From contig NZ_CP078093.1 of assembly GCF_019203185.1 (NCBI RefSeq), positions 1,302,001-1,366,000 on the forward strand: DNA of 64,000 nucleotides. Direction: 5' to 3'. Below are positions 57,284 through 64,000 of this stretch, piece by piece (position 1 is the first letter of the stretch; each line of letters starts with the position of its first letter). The notes beneath the pieces are model-generated. The model ran no database searches, was not told where the DNA came from, and was given only the letters and a program-made list of their open reading frames with translations. Source of the stretch: Crassaminicella indica. Lineage in GTDB: Bacteria > Bacillota > Clostridia > Peptostreptococcales > Thermotaleaceae. The position numbers and the translations under genes are program-made.

Positions 57284-57470
57284 GCGGGACTGCAATGACG
57301 TGGAAGGTTGCCAAATGAATGTTTTGGGAAATTTTCACTGAGAATGTCCGTTCAAGAATCGGGCGACAGAATATCAGTAAGCTTTCCGAATTTAAAACAA
57401 CTGGGGAACACCCGGGAGAGTGTACTGTGTTCTAGTCGTACGTGAAAAAAGTATGCGTGCGATGAAAAGG
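57284..57470 (+). promoter_or_regulatory. Structured leader of the S10 operon
   Basis: About 190 bases fold locally: GTTGCC with GGCGAC, CCGTTC with GAATCGG, GAACAC (57404 region) with GTGTTC, and TCGTACG with CGTGCGA (about 57436-57463), the last just before the ribosome binding site. GC content is higher than in nearby spacers. In gammaproteobacteria L4 represses this operon through its leader; the ligand here is unknown. Confidence 0.65.
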
Positions 57471-57481
57471 AGGGAAACACA

Positions 57482-57793
57482 ATGGCAAACAAACAAAAAA
57501 TTAGAATTAGATTAAAGGCTTTTGATCACAAAATTTTAGATCAATCATCAGAAAAAATCGTAGAGACTGCGAAAAGAACAGGTGCAGATGTATCAGGACC
57601 TGTGCCACTACCAACTGAAAAGCAAATAATTACGATTTTAAGAGCTGTTCATAAGTATAAAGATTCTAGAGAACAGTTTGAACAAAGAACACATAAAAGA
57701 TTGATTGACATCTTAAATCCAACACCTAAAACTGTTGATGCGTTAATGAGATTAGATTTACCAGCAGGTGTTGATATTGAAATTAAATTATAA
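57482..57793 (+). CDS. rpsJ: 30S ribosomal protein S10
   Basis: The 103-residue protein (also NusE) binds 16S rRNA and serves in antitermination with NusB. It contains the conserved [16 protein letters not shown] start and the loop [27 protein letters not shown] precedes the ATG. It opens the S10-spc ribosomal protein cluster and is preceded by a structured leader. Confidence 0.98.
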   Translation: MANKQKIRIRLKAFDHKILDQSSEKIVETAKRTGADVSGPVPLPTEKQIITILRAVHKYKDSREQFEQRTHKRLIDILNPTPKTVDALMRLDLPAGVDIEIKL

Positions 57794-57798
57794 TGAAT

Positions 57799-57880
57799 GT
57801 AGCTACTAAGAAGTAGGTTGATATATATGCCTATACCTCTCTTAGTATGATTACAAAATAAAATGTAATCCGCTGTAAGA
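57799..57880 (+). promoter_or_regulatory. Structured rpsJ-rplC spacer
   Basis: ACTAAGA (from 57807) pairs with TCTTAGT (to 57848), with GGT/ACC inside; a second hairpin GATTAC/GTAATC follows (about 57850-57871). The role is unknown. Confidence 0.5.
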
Positions 57881-57898
57881 ACATCAGGAGGTGTAAAA

Positions 57899-58528
57899 AT
57901 GAAAGGTATTTTAGGAAGAAAAATAGGAATGACACAAATCTTTAATGAAGAAGGAAGTGTGATTCCAGTAACAGTTGTTGAAGCTGGACCAGTTTATGTA
58001 ACGCAAATCAAAACTGTTGAAAAAGATGGATACAATGCTATCCAAGTAGGATATGAAGACAAAAAAGAAAATAGAGCAAACAAGCCAGAAAAAGGACATT
58101 TTGAAAAAGCTGGTGTAAGTCCTAAGAAATTCGTAAAAGAATTCCGTGTAGAAAATGCTGCTGACTATAAAATTGGTCAAGAAATTAAAGTGGACATTTT
58201 TGCTGATGGAATCAAAGTAGATGTTACAGGAACTTCAAAGGGTAAAGGAACACAAGGTCCGATTAAGAGACATAATCAAGCAAGAGGACCTATGGGTCAT
58301 GGTTCTAAGTATCATAGAGGACCAGGTTCGTTAGGTGCCAGCTCATATCCAAGTAGAGTATTTAAAGGAATGAAAATGGCTGGAAGAATGGGTAATGAAA
58401 CGGTAACAGTTCAAAACCTTGAAGTAGCAAAAGTAGATGTAGAAAAGAATCTTATATTAATAAAAGGAGCAATTCCAGGACCTAAAGGTGGAGTTGTTAC
58501 AATAAAAGAAAGTGTTAAAGCTAAGTAA
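57899..58528 (+). CDS. rplC: 50S ribosomal protein L3
   Basis: The 209-residue protein starts [18 protein letters not shown] and contains the glutamine loop [20 protein letters not shown] that reaches the peptidyl-transferase centre. CAGGAGGTG precedes the ATG. It follows rpsJ after a 105-base structured spacer, longer than other gaps in the operon. Confidence 0.98.
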   Translation: MKGILGRKIGMTQIFNEEGSVIPVTVVEAGPVYVTQIKTVEKDGYNAIQVGYEDKKENRANKPEKGHFEKAGVSPKKFVKEFRVENAADYKIGQEIKVDIFADGIKVDVTGTSKGKGTQGPIKRHNQARGPMGHGSKYHRGPGSLGASSYPSRVFKGMKMAGRMGNETVTVQNLEVAKVDVEKNLILIKGAIPGPKGGVVTIKESVKAK

Positions 58529-58557
58529 TAATCTAGCTACAGAAGGGAGGAAGTAAA

Positions 58558-59181
58558 ATGCCAAAGGTTGATTTATATAATGTTTCAGGTCAACAAGTAG
58601 GTGAAATCGAATTAAGTGAAAATATCTTCGGAGCTGAAATAAATACAAGTGTATTGCATGAAGTTGTAAAAAACTATTTAGCAAATCAAAGACAAGGTAC
58701 ACAATCTGCTAAAACAAGAGCAGAGGTTAGAGGTGGCGGTAGAAAGCCATGGAGACAAAAAGGAACAGGTAGAGCACGTCAAGGAAGTATCAGAGCACCA
58801 CAATGGGTTGGTGGAGGAGTAGTATTCGCACCAAAACCAAGAAGCTATAGATATACATTACCAAAGAAGGTAAAAAGACTTGCTATGAAGTCTGCATTAA
58901 CTGCTAAGGTAAAAGAAAATGAAATTGTTGTTTTAGATGAACTTAAAATGGATGCGTTTAAAACAAAAGATATGGTAAATATCTTAAACAACTTAAAGGT
59001 GGAAAAGAAAGCATTAATCGTTCTTGATGAGAAAAATGATTATGTTATAAAATCAGCTAGCAACATCAAAGGAGTAACAACTACTCTTGTAAACACATTA
59101 AATGTTTATGATATTTTAAACCATGATAAGTTTATCGTAACAAAAGACGCTGTACACAAGATAGAGGAGGTGTACGCATAA
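58558..59181 (+). CDS. rplD: 50S ribosomal protein L4
   Basis: The 207-residue protein lines the exit tunnel with its extended loop ([20 protein letters not shown], about 48-68, a site of macrolide-resistance changes; wild type here). In E. coli L4 represses the S10 operon. GAAGGGAGGAAG precedes the ATG. Its stop overlaps the rplW start (TAATG). Confidence 0.98.
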   Translation: MPKVDLYNVSGQQVGEIELSENIFGAEINTSVLHEVVKNYLANQRQGTQSAKTRAEVRGGGRKPWRQKGTGRARQGSIRAPQWVGGGVVFAPKPRSYRYTLPKKVKRLAMKSALTAKVKENEIVVLDELKMDAFKTKDMVNILNNLKVEKKALIVLDEKNDYVIKSASNIKGVTTTLVNTLNVYDILNHDKFIVTKDAVHKIEEVYA

Positions 59182-59474
59182 TGAAGACACCATACGATAT
59201 CGTGAAAAAGCCATTAATCAGTGAAAGAAGTATGGATGATATGGCTGAAAGAAAATATACTTTTATAGTTGATATAAACGCTAATAAAACAGAAATCAAA
59301 AAAGCTGTTGAAGAAATTTTTGGCGTAGAAGTAGAAAAAGTAAACACAGTGCGTGTAAAAGGTAAATACAAGAGAATGGGAATGAATGTTGGGAAAAGAC
59401 CTGATAGAAAAAAAGCGATTATTAAATTAACTCCTAACAGCAAAGAGATCGAATTCTTTGAAGGAATGCAGTAG
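59181..59474 (+). CDS. rplW: 50S ribosomal protein L23
   Basis: The 97-residue protein sits at the tunnel exit and docks SRP and trigger factor. It opens [16 protein letters not shown] and has the [20 protein letters not shown] loop. The ATG overlaps the rplD stop by one base, so translation is coupled; GGAGGTG lies in the end of rplD. Confidence 0.97.
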   Translation: MKTPYDIVKKPLISERSMDDMAERKYTFIVDINANKTEIKKAVEEIFGVEVEKVNTVRVKGKYKRMGMNVGKRPDRKKAIIKLTPNSKEIEFFEGMQ

Positions 59475-59508
59475 ATAAAAGTACGAGTAAAGAAGGAGGG
59501 AAAGAGCA

Positions 59509-60342
59509 ATGGGAATCAAGAAGTTTAACCCAACTTCTCCAGCGTTAAGACAAATGACAGTTTCTACGTTCGAGGAAATCACAAAAAAAGAACCTGAAAA
59601 GTCATTGTTAGTACCACTTACAAAAAAAGCTGGAAGAAATGCACAGGGTAAAATTACTGTTCGTCATAGAGGTGGCGGTGCGAAAAGAAAATATAGAATT
59701 ATTGATTTTAAAAGAAATAAAGATGGTATACCTGCAAAGGTAACTGCTATCGAGTATGATCCAAATAGATCAGCTAATATTGCACTTTTAACTTATGCAG
59801 ATGGTGAAAAAAGATATATTATTGCTCCTAACAAATTAAATGTGGGAGATACAGTTATGTCTGGAGAAGGTGCAGATATAAAGGTAGGAAATGCACTAAA
59901 GTTAAAGGATATTCCAGTGGGTACAGTTATCCACAATATTGAAATGAAGCCTGGAAAAGGTGCTCAATTAGTTAGAGCAGCAGGAAATTCTGCTCAACTT
60001 ATGGCGAAAGAAGGAAAGTATGCACAGGTTAGATTACCTTCCGGTGAGGTAAGACTTGTAAGTATCAATTGTAAAGCAACAATTGGTCAAGTAGGAAACT
60101 TAGATCATGAAAATATTACAATTGGTAAAGCGGGACGTAAACGTCATATGGGTATTAGACCTACTGTAAGAGGTTCTGTAATGAACCCTAACGATCACCC
60201 TCATGGTGGTGGAGAAGGTAGAGCCCCTGTAGGAAGACCTTCGCCAATGACTCCTTGGGGTAAACCAGCAATTGGATACAAAACTAGAAAGAAAAATAAA
60301 TCATCAGATAAATTCATCATCAAGAGAAGAAATCAGAAGTAG
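59509..60342 (+). CDS. rplB: 50S ribosomal protein L2
   Basis: The 277-residue protein is needed for subunit joining and peptidyl transfer. The conserved His of the family lies in [20 protein letters not shown] (about 225-244). GAAGGAGGG precedes the ATG. It lies 34 bases after rplW. Confidence 0.98.
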   Translation: MGIKKFNPTSPALRQMTVSTFEEITKKEPEKSLLVPLTKKAGRNAQGKITVRHRGGGAKRKYRIIDFKRNKDGIPAKVTAIEYDPNRSANIALLTYADGEKRYIIAPNKLNVGDTVMSGEGADIKVGNALKLKDIPVGTVIHNIEMKPGKGAQLVRAAGNSAQLMAKEGKYAQVRLPSGEVRLVSINCKATIGQVGNLDHENITIGKAGRKRHMGIRPTVRGSVMNPNDHPHGGGEGRAPVGRPSPMTPWGKPAIGYKTRKKNKSSDKFIIKRRNQK

Positions 60343-60434
60343 TAGAGGAAAAGAGGTCATGGAAAAGATAGTGGCCTTGGCCTCGTAGTCCTCAGGTCAA
60401 GCAGATGAAGTTTCCGAAGGGAGGAAAAGTAGGT

Positions 60435-60719
60435 ATGAGTAGATCATTGAAGAAGGGGCCTTTTGTTGAGCCTAAGCTTTTACGCAGAATCGAAGAAATG
60501 AATGAAAAAAATGAGAAAAAAGTAATCAAAACATGGTCAAGAGCATCAACAATATTTCCACAAATGATAGGCCATACAATTGCTGTGCATGATGGAAGAA
60601 AGCATGTTCCAGTTTATGTAACAGAGGATATGGTTGGTCATAAGTTAGGTGAGTTTGCACCTACAAGAACTTATAGAGGACATGCAGATAACGAAAAATC
60701 ATCAAAGGTTAAGAAATAG
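60435..60719 (+). CDS. rpsS: 30S ribosomal protein S19
   Basis: The 94-residue head protein starts [20 protein letters not shown] and contains [23 protein letters not shown] 60435 is chosen by GGGAGG ten bases upstream; in-frame codons further up belong to the 92-base rplB-rpsS spacer, which has weak GC-rich pairing. Confidence 0.97.
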   Translation: MSRSLKKGPFVEPKLLRRIEEMNEKNEKKVIKTWSRASTIFPQMIGHTIAVHDGRKHVPVYVTEDMVGHKLGEFAPTRTYRGHADNEKSSKVKK

Positions 60720-60748
60720 TAAGATAGATACGGAAGGAGGTTGCTAAG

Positions 60749-61084
60749 GTGGAAGCTAGAGCGATTGCAAAATATGTTCGTATATCTCCAAGAAAAATGA
60801 AGCCTGTTGTAGATATGGTTAGAGGAATGAATGCTGATGAGGCGTTAGCTGTTTTAGAATATACGCCAAGAGCTACTGCTAAAATACTTGCAAAGGTAAT
60901 TCAATCAGCAAAAGCAAATGCAGAAAATAATCATGAGATGGATGCGGATAAATTATATATTGCTGAAGTATATGCAAATCAAGGTCCTACAATGAAGCGT
61001 TGGAGAGCAGCTTCAATGGGTCGTGGTGTGAAAATATTAAAAAGAACTAGTCATGTAGGAGTTGTACTAAAAGAAAGAGACTAA
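60749..61084 (+). CDS. rplV: 50S ribosomal protein L22
   Basis: The 111-residue protein lines the exit tunnel through its beta-hairpin ([21 protein letters not shown], cited in part; wild type for macrolides). GTG start with AAGGAGG eight bases upstream. It lies between rpsS and rpsC as usual. Confidence 0.97.
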   Translation: MEARAIAKYVRISPRKMKPVVDMVRGMNADEALAVLEYTPRATAKILAKVIQSAKANAENNHEMDADKLYIAEVYANQGPTMKRWRAASMGRGVKILKRTSHVGVVLKERD

Positions 61085-61100
61085 GAAGGAGGGAGAAGTA

Positions 61101-61844
61101 ATGGGTCAAAAAGTAAGTCCACACGGCTTAAGGGTTGGTGTGATTAAGGACTGGGATTCTAAATGGTATGCAGATAAAGCAAATTTTGCAGACCTTTTAA
61201 TCGAAGATAATAAAATTCGTAAGTATATAAAAAAGAAGCTTTATACTTCCGGAATAGCAAGAATCGTTATAGAAAGAGCTGCTAATAATAAAGTAAAGGT
61301 AAATATCTTTACAGCAAAGCCTGGTATGGTTATCGGTAAAGCTGGAGCAGGTGTTGAAGAATTAAGAAAAGAAATAGAGAAGCTAACAGGGAAGAGCGTT
61401 ATTGTAAATATTAATGAAGTGAAAAGAGCAGAGATGGAAGCACAATTAGTTGCTGAAAATGTAGCATTTTCACTAGAAAGAAGGGTATCCTTCAGAAGAG
61501 CTATGAAGCAAGCTATTGGTAGAACAATGAAAGCTGGAGCTCAAGGAATTAAAATCATGACATCAGGAAGACTTGGTGGAGCTGAAATGGCAAGAAGTGA
61601 GAAGTACAGTGAAGGAAATGTACCTCTTCACACATTAAGAGCGGATATTGATTATGGTTTCGCTGAAGCAGATACTACTTATGGAAAAATTGGTGTAAAA
61701 GTATGGATCAATAAAGGAGAAGTTCTTCCTGAAACAAGCGAAGCTGTAAAAGAAATGAGAAGAGCTAATAGAGCAAAGCAAGAATTTAAACCTAGAAGAC
61801 AAAAAAACGATAGAAGAAATGATAGAAGAAGCGAAAGAAAATAG
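61101..61844 (+). CDS. rpsC: 30S ribosomal protein S3
   Basis: The 247-residue protein lies at the mRNA entry and has helicase activity there. It starts [19 protein letters not shown] and has a KH domain ([20 protein letters not shown], about 74-93). A basic Arg/Asn-rich tail (about 222-247) extends the family core. AGAAGGAGGG precedes the ATG. Confidence 0.98.
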   Translation: MGQKVSPHGLRVGVIKDWDSKWYADKANFADLLIEDNKIRKYIKKKLYTSGIARIVIERAANNKVKVNIFTAKPGMVIGKAGAGVEELRKEIEKLTGKSVIVNINEVKRAEMEAQLVAENVAFSLERRVSFRRAMKQAIGRTMKAGAQGIKIMTSGRLGGAEMARSEKYSEGNVPLHTLRADIDYGFAEADTTYGKIGVKVWINKGEVLPETSEAVKEMRRANRAKQEFKPRRQKNDRRNDRRSERK

Positions 61845-61874
61845 TTCTAAAGCGAGGGAAGGAGGAAACGGACG

Positions 61875-62315
61875 ATGTTAATGCCTAAAAGAGTAAAGCG
61901 TCGTAGAGTGCATAGAGGCAGAATGAAAGGAACAGCACAAAGAGGCAATAAAATAACTTACGGAGAGTATGGAATTATGGCTCTTGAGCCAGCGTGGATT
62001 ACTTCAAATCAAATTGAAGCTGCCAGAATCGCTATGACGAGATCTATAAAAAGAGGGGGTAAAGTGTGGATTAAGATATTCCCTCATAAGCCAGTAACAC
62101 AAAAGCCTGCTGAAACACGTATGGGTGCTGGTAAAGGTTCTCCAGAATATTGGGTAGCTGTAGTAAAACCAGGTAGAGTAATGTTTGAATTAGCTGGCGT
62201 ATCAGAAGAAAAAGCTAGAGAAGCTATGAGACTTGCAATGCATAAGCTTCCTATTAAATGTAAATTTGTAACACGTCAAGATACAGAAAAGGGTGGTGAA
62301 GCGAATGAAAGCTAA
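61875..62315 (+). CDS. rplP: 50S ribosomal protein L16
   Basis: The 146-residue protein organises the A-site tRNA region. It starts [19 protein letters not shown], and the family pattern (MLxPKR) plus GGAAGGAGG nine bases upstream support ATG 61875 rather than ATG 61881. The end overlaps rpmC by 11 bases. Confidence 0.97.
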   Translation: MLMPKRVKRRRVHRGRMKGTAQRGNKITYGEYGIMALEPAWITSNQIEAARIAMTRSIKRGGKVWIKIFPHKPVTQKPAETRMGAGKGSPEYWVAVVKPGRVMFELAGVSEEKAREAMRLAMHKLPIKCKFVTRQDTEKGGEANES

Positions 62316-62505
62316 TAAGCTTCGTGATATGACCGTACAAGAATTAAATAATAAATTGATAGAACTTAAAAATGAACTTTTTAATTTAAGATTTCAATTA
62401 GCTACAGGTCAGCTTGAAAACCCAATGAAAGTAAAAAGTGTACGAAAAGATATTGCTCGTACAAAAACCATCCTTAGAGAAAAAGAATTAAAGAAGAACG
62501 CATAA
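62305..62505 (+). CDS. rpmC: 50S ribosomal protein L29
   Basis: The 66-residue helical protein at the tunnel exit has the conserved [20 protein letters not shown] and [19 protein letters not shown] 62305 is chosen; the GTG codons before it form part of the AAGGGTGGTG ribosome binding site. Overlap with rplP implies coupled translation. Confidence 0.96.
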   Translation: MKANKLRDMTVQELNNKLIELKNELFNLRFQLATGQLENPMKVKSVRKDIARTKTILREKELKKNA

Positions 62506-62533
62506 ATAAGGGTACGGAAGGAGGTCTTTACTC

Positions 62534-62788
62534 GTGGAAAGAACAAGAAGAAAGACAAGAGTAGGTCGTGTAGTAAGTGACAAGATGGAAAAAACTATAG
62601 TAGTAGCAGTAGAAGATTTTGTACGTCACCCACTATACGGAAAAGCAGTAAGAAGAACAAAAAAATTCAAAGCTCATGATGAACATAATGAGTGCAGAAT
62701 TGGCGATCGTGTAAGAATCATGGAAACTAGACCGTTAAGTAAGGACAAAAGATGGAGACTAGTAAATATCGTAGAAAGAGCGAAGTAA
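62534..62788 (+). CDS. rpsQ: 30S ribosomal protein S17
   Basis: The 84-residue OB-fold protein contains the conserved [18 protein letters not shown] and the C-terminal [23 protein letters not shown] start with GGAAGGAGG upstream. It follows rpmC by 28 bases. Confidence 0.97.
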   Translation: MERTRRKTRVGRVVSDKMEKTIVVAVEDFVRHPLYGKAVRRTKKFKAHDEHNECRIGDRVRIMETRPLSKDKRWRLVNIVERAK

Positions 62789-62814
62789 TTGTATAACCGG
62801 AAGGAGGTATTACT

Positions 62815-63183
62815 ATGATTCAACAAGAAACACGCCTAACAGTTGCTGATAATTCAGGAGCTAAAGAGCTATTATGTATTCGTGTACTAGGTGGTTCTAA
62901 GCGTAAGTATGCAAATATTGGTGATGTGATTGTTTGTGCAGTTAAAGATGCAACACCAGGCGGTGTTGTTAAAAAGGGACAAGTCGTTAAGGCTGTAGTA
63001 GTAAGAAGTAAATTTGGTACTAGACGTGCAGATGGAAGCTATATAAAATTTGATGAAAATGCAGCGGTTGTAATCAAAGATGATAAAACCCCTGTAGGAA
63101 CTCGTATTTTCGGGCCGGTTGCAAGAGAATTGAGAGAAAGAGATTTCATGAAAATTGTTTCACTTGCACCAGAAGTACTATAG
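62815..63183 (+). CDS. rplN: 50S ribosomal protein L14
   Basis: The 122-residue protein at the subunit interface starts [20 protein letters not shown] and ends with the typical [28 protein letters not shown] precedes the ATG. It is the first gene of the spc part of the cluster. Confidence 0.98.
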   Translation: MIQQETRLTVADNSGAKELLCIRVLGGSKRKYANIGDVIVCAVKDATPGGVVKKGQVVKAVVVRSKFGTRRADGSYIKFDENAAVVIKDDKTPVGTRIFGPVARELRERDFMKIVSLAPEVL

Positions 63184-63201
63184 CTTGAGGAGGTGTAATG
63201 A

Positions 63202-63513
63202 ATGCACATTAAAAAAGGTGATACAGTAGTAGTGATATCAGGAAAAGATAAAGGCAAAAAAGGTAAGGTGCTAGAAGCACAGCCTAAAAAGAATAGAGTA
63301 ATCGTTGAAGGCGTAAATATGCTTACAAAGCATCAAAAGCCAAATGCGAAGGTACAGCAAGGTGGAATTATTCATCAAGAAGGACCAATTCATGTTTCAA
63401 ATGTAATGCTTTGGGATAAAAAGGCTAATGCGCCTACAAGAGTAGGATACAAAGTTTTAGAAGACGGAACGAAAGTAAGAGTATCTAGAAAGACCGGAGA
63501 AGTAATCGAGTAA
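63202..63513 (+). CDS. rplX: 50S ribosomal protein L24
   Basis: The 103-residue assembly-initiator protein carries a KOW motif ([20 protein letters not shown], about 4-23). GAGGAGGTG lies upstream; the ATG at 63198 is out of frame and ATG 63202 is the start. It lies 18 bases after rplN. Confidence 0.97.
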   Translation: MHIKKGDTVVVISGKDKGKKGKVLEAQPKKNRVIVEGVNMLTKHQKPNAKVQQGGIIHQEGPIHVSNVMLWDKKANAPTRVGYKVLEDGTKVRVSRKTGEVIE

Positions 63514-63541
63514 GATTGAAGCTTGAAGGGAGGTTAAATAA

Positions 63542-64000
63542 GTGGCTAGATTAAAAGAACTATATACTAAAGATATAGCAAAAGCTTTAATGGAAAAGTT
63601 CGGGTATAAAAGTGTAATGGAAATCCCAAAACTTGAAAAGGTTGTTGTAAATATGGGATTAGGAGATGCAAAAGATAACTCAAAACTTCTAGAAGTTGCT
63701 GTGCAGGAATTAGCAACAATTACAGGTCAAAAGCCTATTGTTACAAGAGCAAAGAAATCTGTTGCAAACTTTAAAGTACGTGAAGGTATGCCTGTAGGTG
63801 CAAAGGTAACTTTAAGAGGAGAAAGAATGTTTGAGTTTGTAGATAGATTGTTCAATATTGCATTACCAAGGGTAAGAGACTTCAGAGGTGTAAATCCTAA
63901 CTCGTTTGATGGAAGAGGTAATTATGCCCTAGGAATTAAAGAGCAATTAATATTCCCTGAGATCGATTATGATAAAGTTGACAAAATAAGAGGAATGGAC
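63542..64000 (+). CDS. rplE: 50S ribosomal protein L5, 3' end outside the window
   Basis: The first 153 codons are present and open to the window edge; the full protein is normally about 180 residues. It begins [20 protein letters not shown] and contains [17 protein letters not shown] and [20 protein letters not shown], typical of L5, which binds 5S rRNA. The start is GTG, with GAAGGGAGG eight bases upstream. Confidence 0.97.
   Translation, partial: MARLKELYTKDIAKALMEKFGYKSVMEIPKLEKVVVNMGLGDAKDNSKLLEVAVQELATITGQKPIVTRAKKSVANFKVREGMPVGAKVTLRGERMFEFVDRLFNIALPRVRDFRGVNPNSFDGRGNYALGIKEQLIFPEIDYDKVDKIRGMD

Overview
The window comes from a low-GC Gram-positive anaerobe of the class Clostridia. The evidence is AT-rich DNA with strong AGGAGG ribosome binding sites, consensus sigma-A promoters (TTGACA-17-TATAAT), T-box leaders, a class I c-di-GMP riboswitch and an L10 leader. 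Gene order is the classic Firmicutes stretch ctsR-mcsA-mcsB-clpC ... radA-disA ... yacL-ispD-ispF ... gltX-cysE-cysS-mrnC ... rlmB-rae1-sigH ... secE-nusG-rplKA-rplJL-rpoBC-rplGB-rpsL-rpsG-fusA-tuf-S10 operon. I do not assign a genus.

Positions 1-11,160 are accessory: a TerD-family stress protein, a chemoreceptor behind a c-di-GMP riboswitch, a PAS/PP2C (SpoIIE-type) phosphatase with a cysteine-rich PAS region, asnS behind an asparagine T-box, a pair of small Gate-domain membrane proteins, a glyoxalase-fold protein, a membrane PAS-GGDEF-EAL c-di-GMP enzyme and an unknown protein. An 800-bp gene-free block holds a cluster of palindromic MITE-like repeats.

Positions 11,165-39,380 contain an EF-G paralogue and the CtsR-controlled protein quality-control operon. 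They are followed by an ACT-domain regulator with thrB, by radA and disA, and by carD behind two tandem consensus promoters. Next come yacL-ispD-ispF and an aminoacyl-tRNA synthetase cluster: proS behind a Pro T-box, a degenerate second ProRS, gltX, a Cys T-box with cysE-cysS, and glnS. RNA and DNA metabolism genes (mrnC, thyX, rlmB, rae1), sigH and one tRNA-Thr(GGT) end this part. More MITE-like copies lie after clpC and at the 3' end of the second ProRS gene.

Positions 39,468-64,000 are the translation/transcription core: tuf copy 1, rpmG-secE-nusG, rplK-rplA, the L10 leader with rplJ-rplL, rpoB-rpoC, rplGB-rpsL-rpsG-fusA, tuf copy 2, then the S10/spc ribosomal protein genes up to rplE, which runs off the window. 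Several spacers in this part fold into hairpins that look like autoregulatory leaders (before rpoB, before rplGB, rpsL-rpsG, before rpsJ, rpsJ-rplC).

The items most worth a second look are the ProRS paralogue that has lost its class II catalytic motifs but keeps an editing-domain-like region, the palindromic MITE-like family, the c-di-GMP riboswitch with a visible OFF-switch mechanism, the twin-terminator rpoB leader, and the structured leaders in the str and S10 operons.
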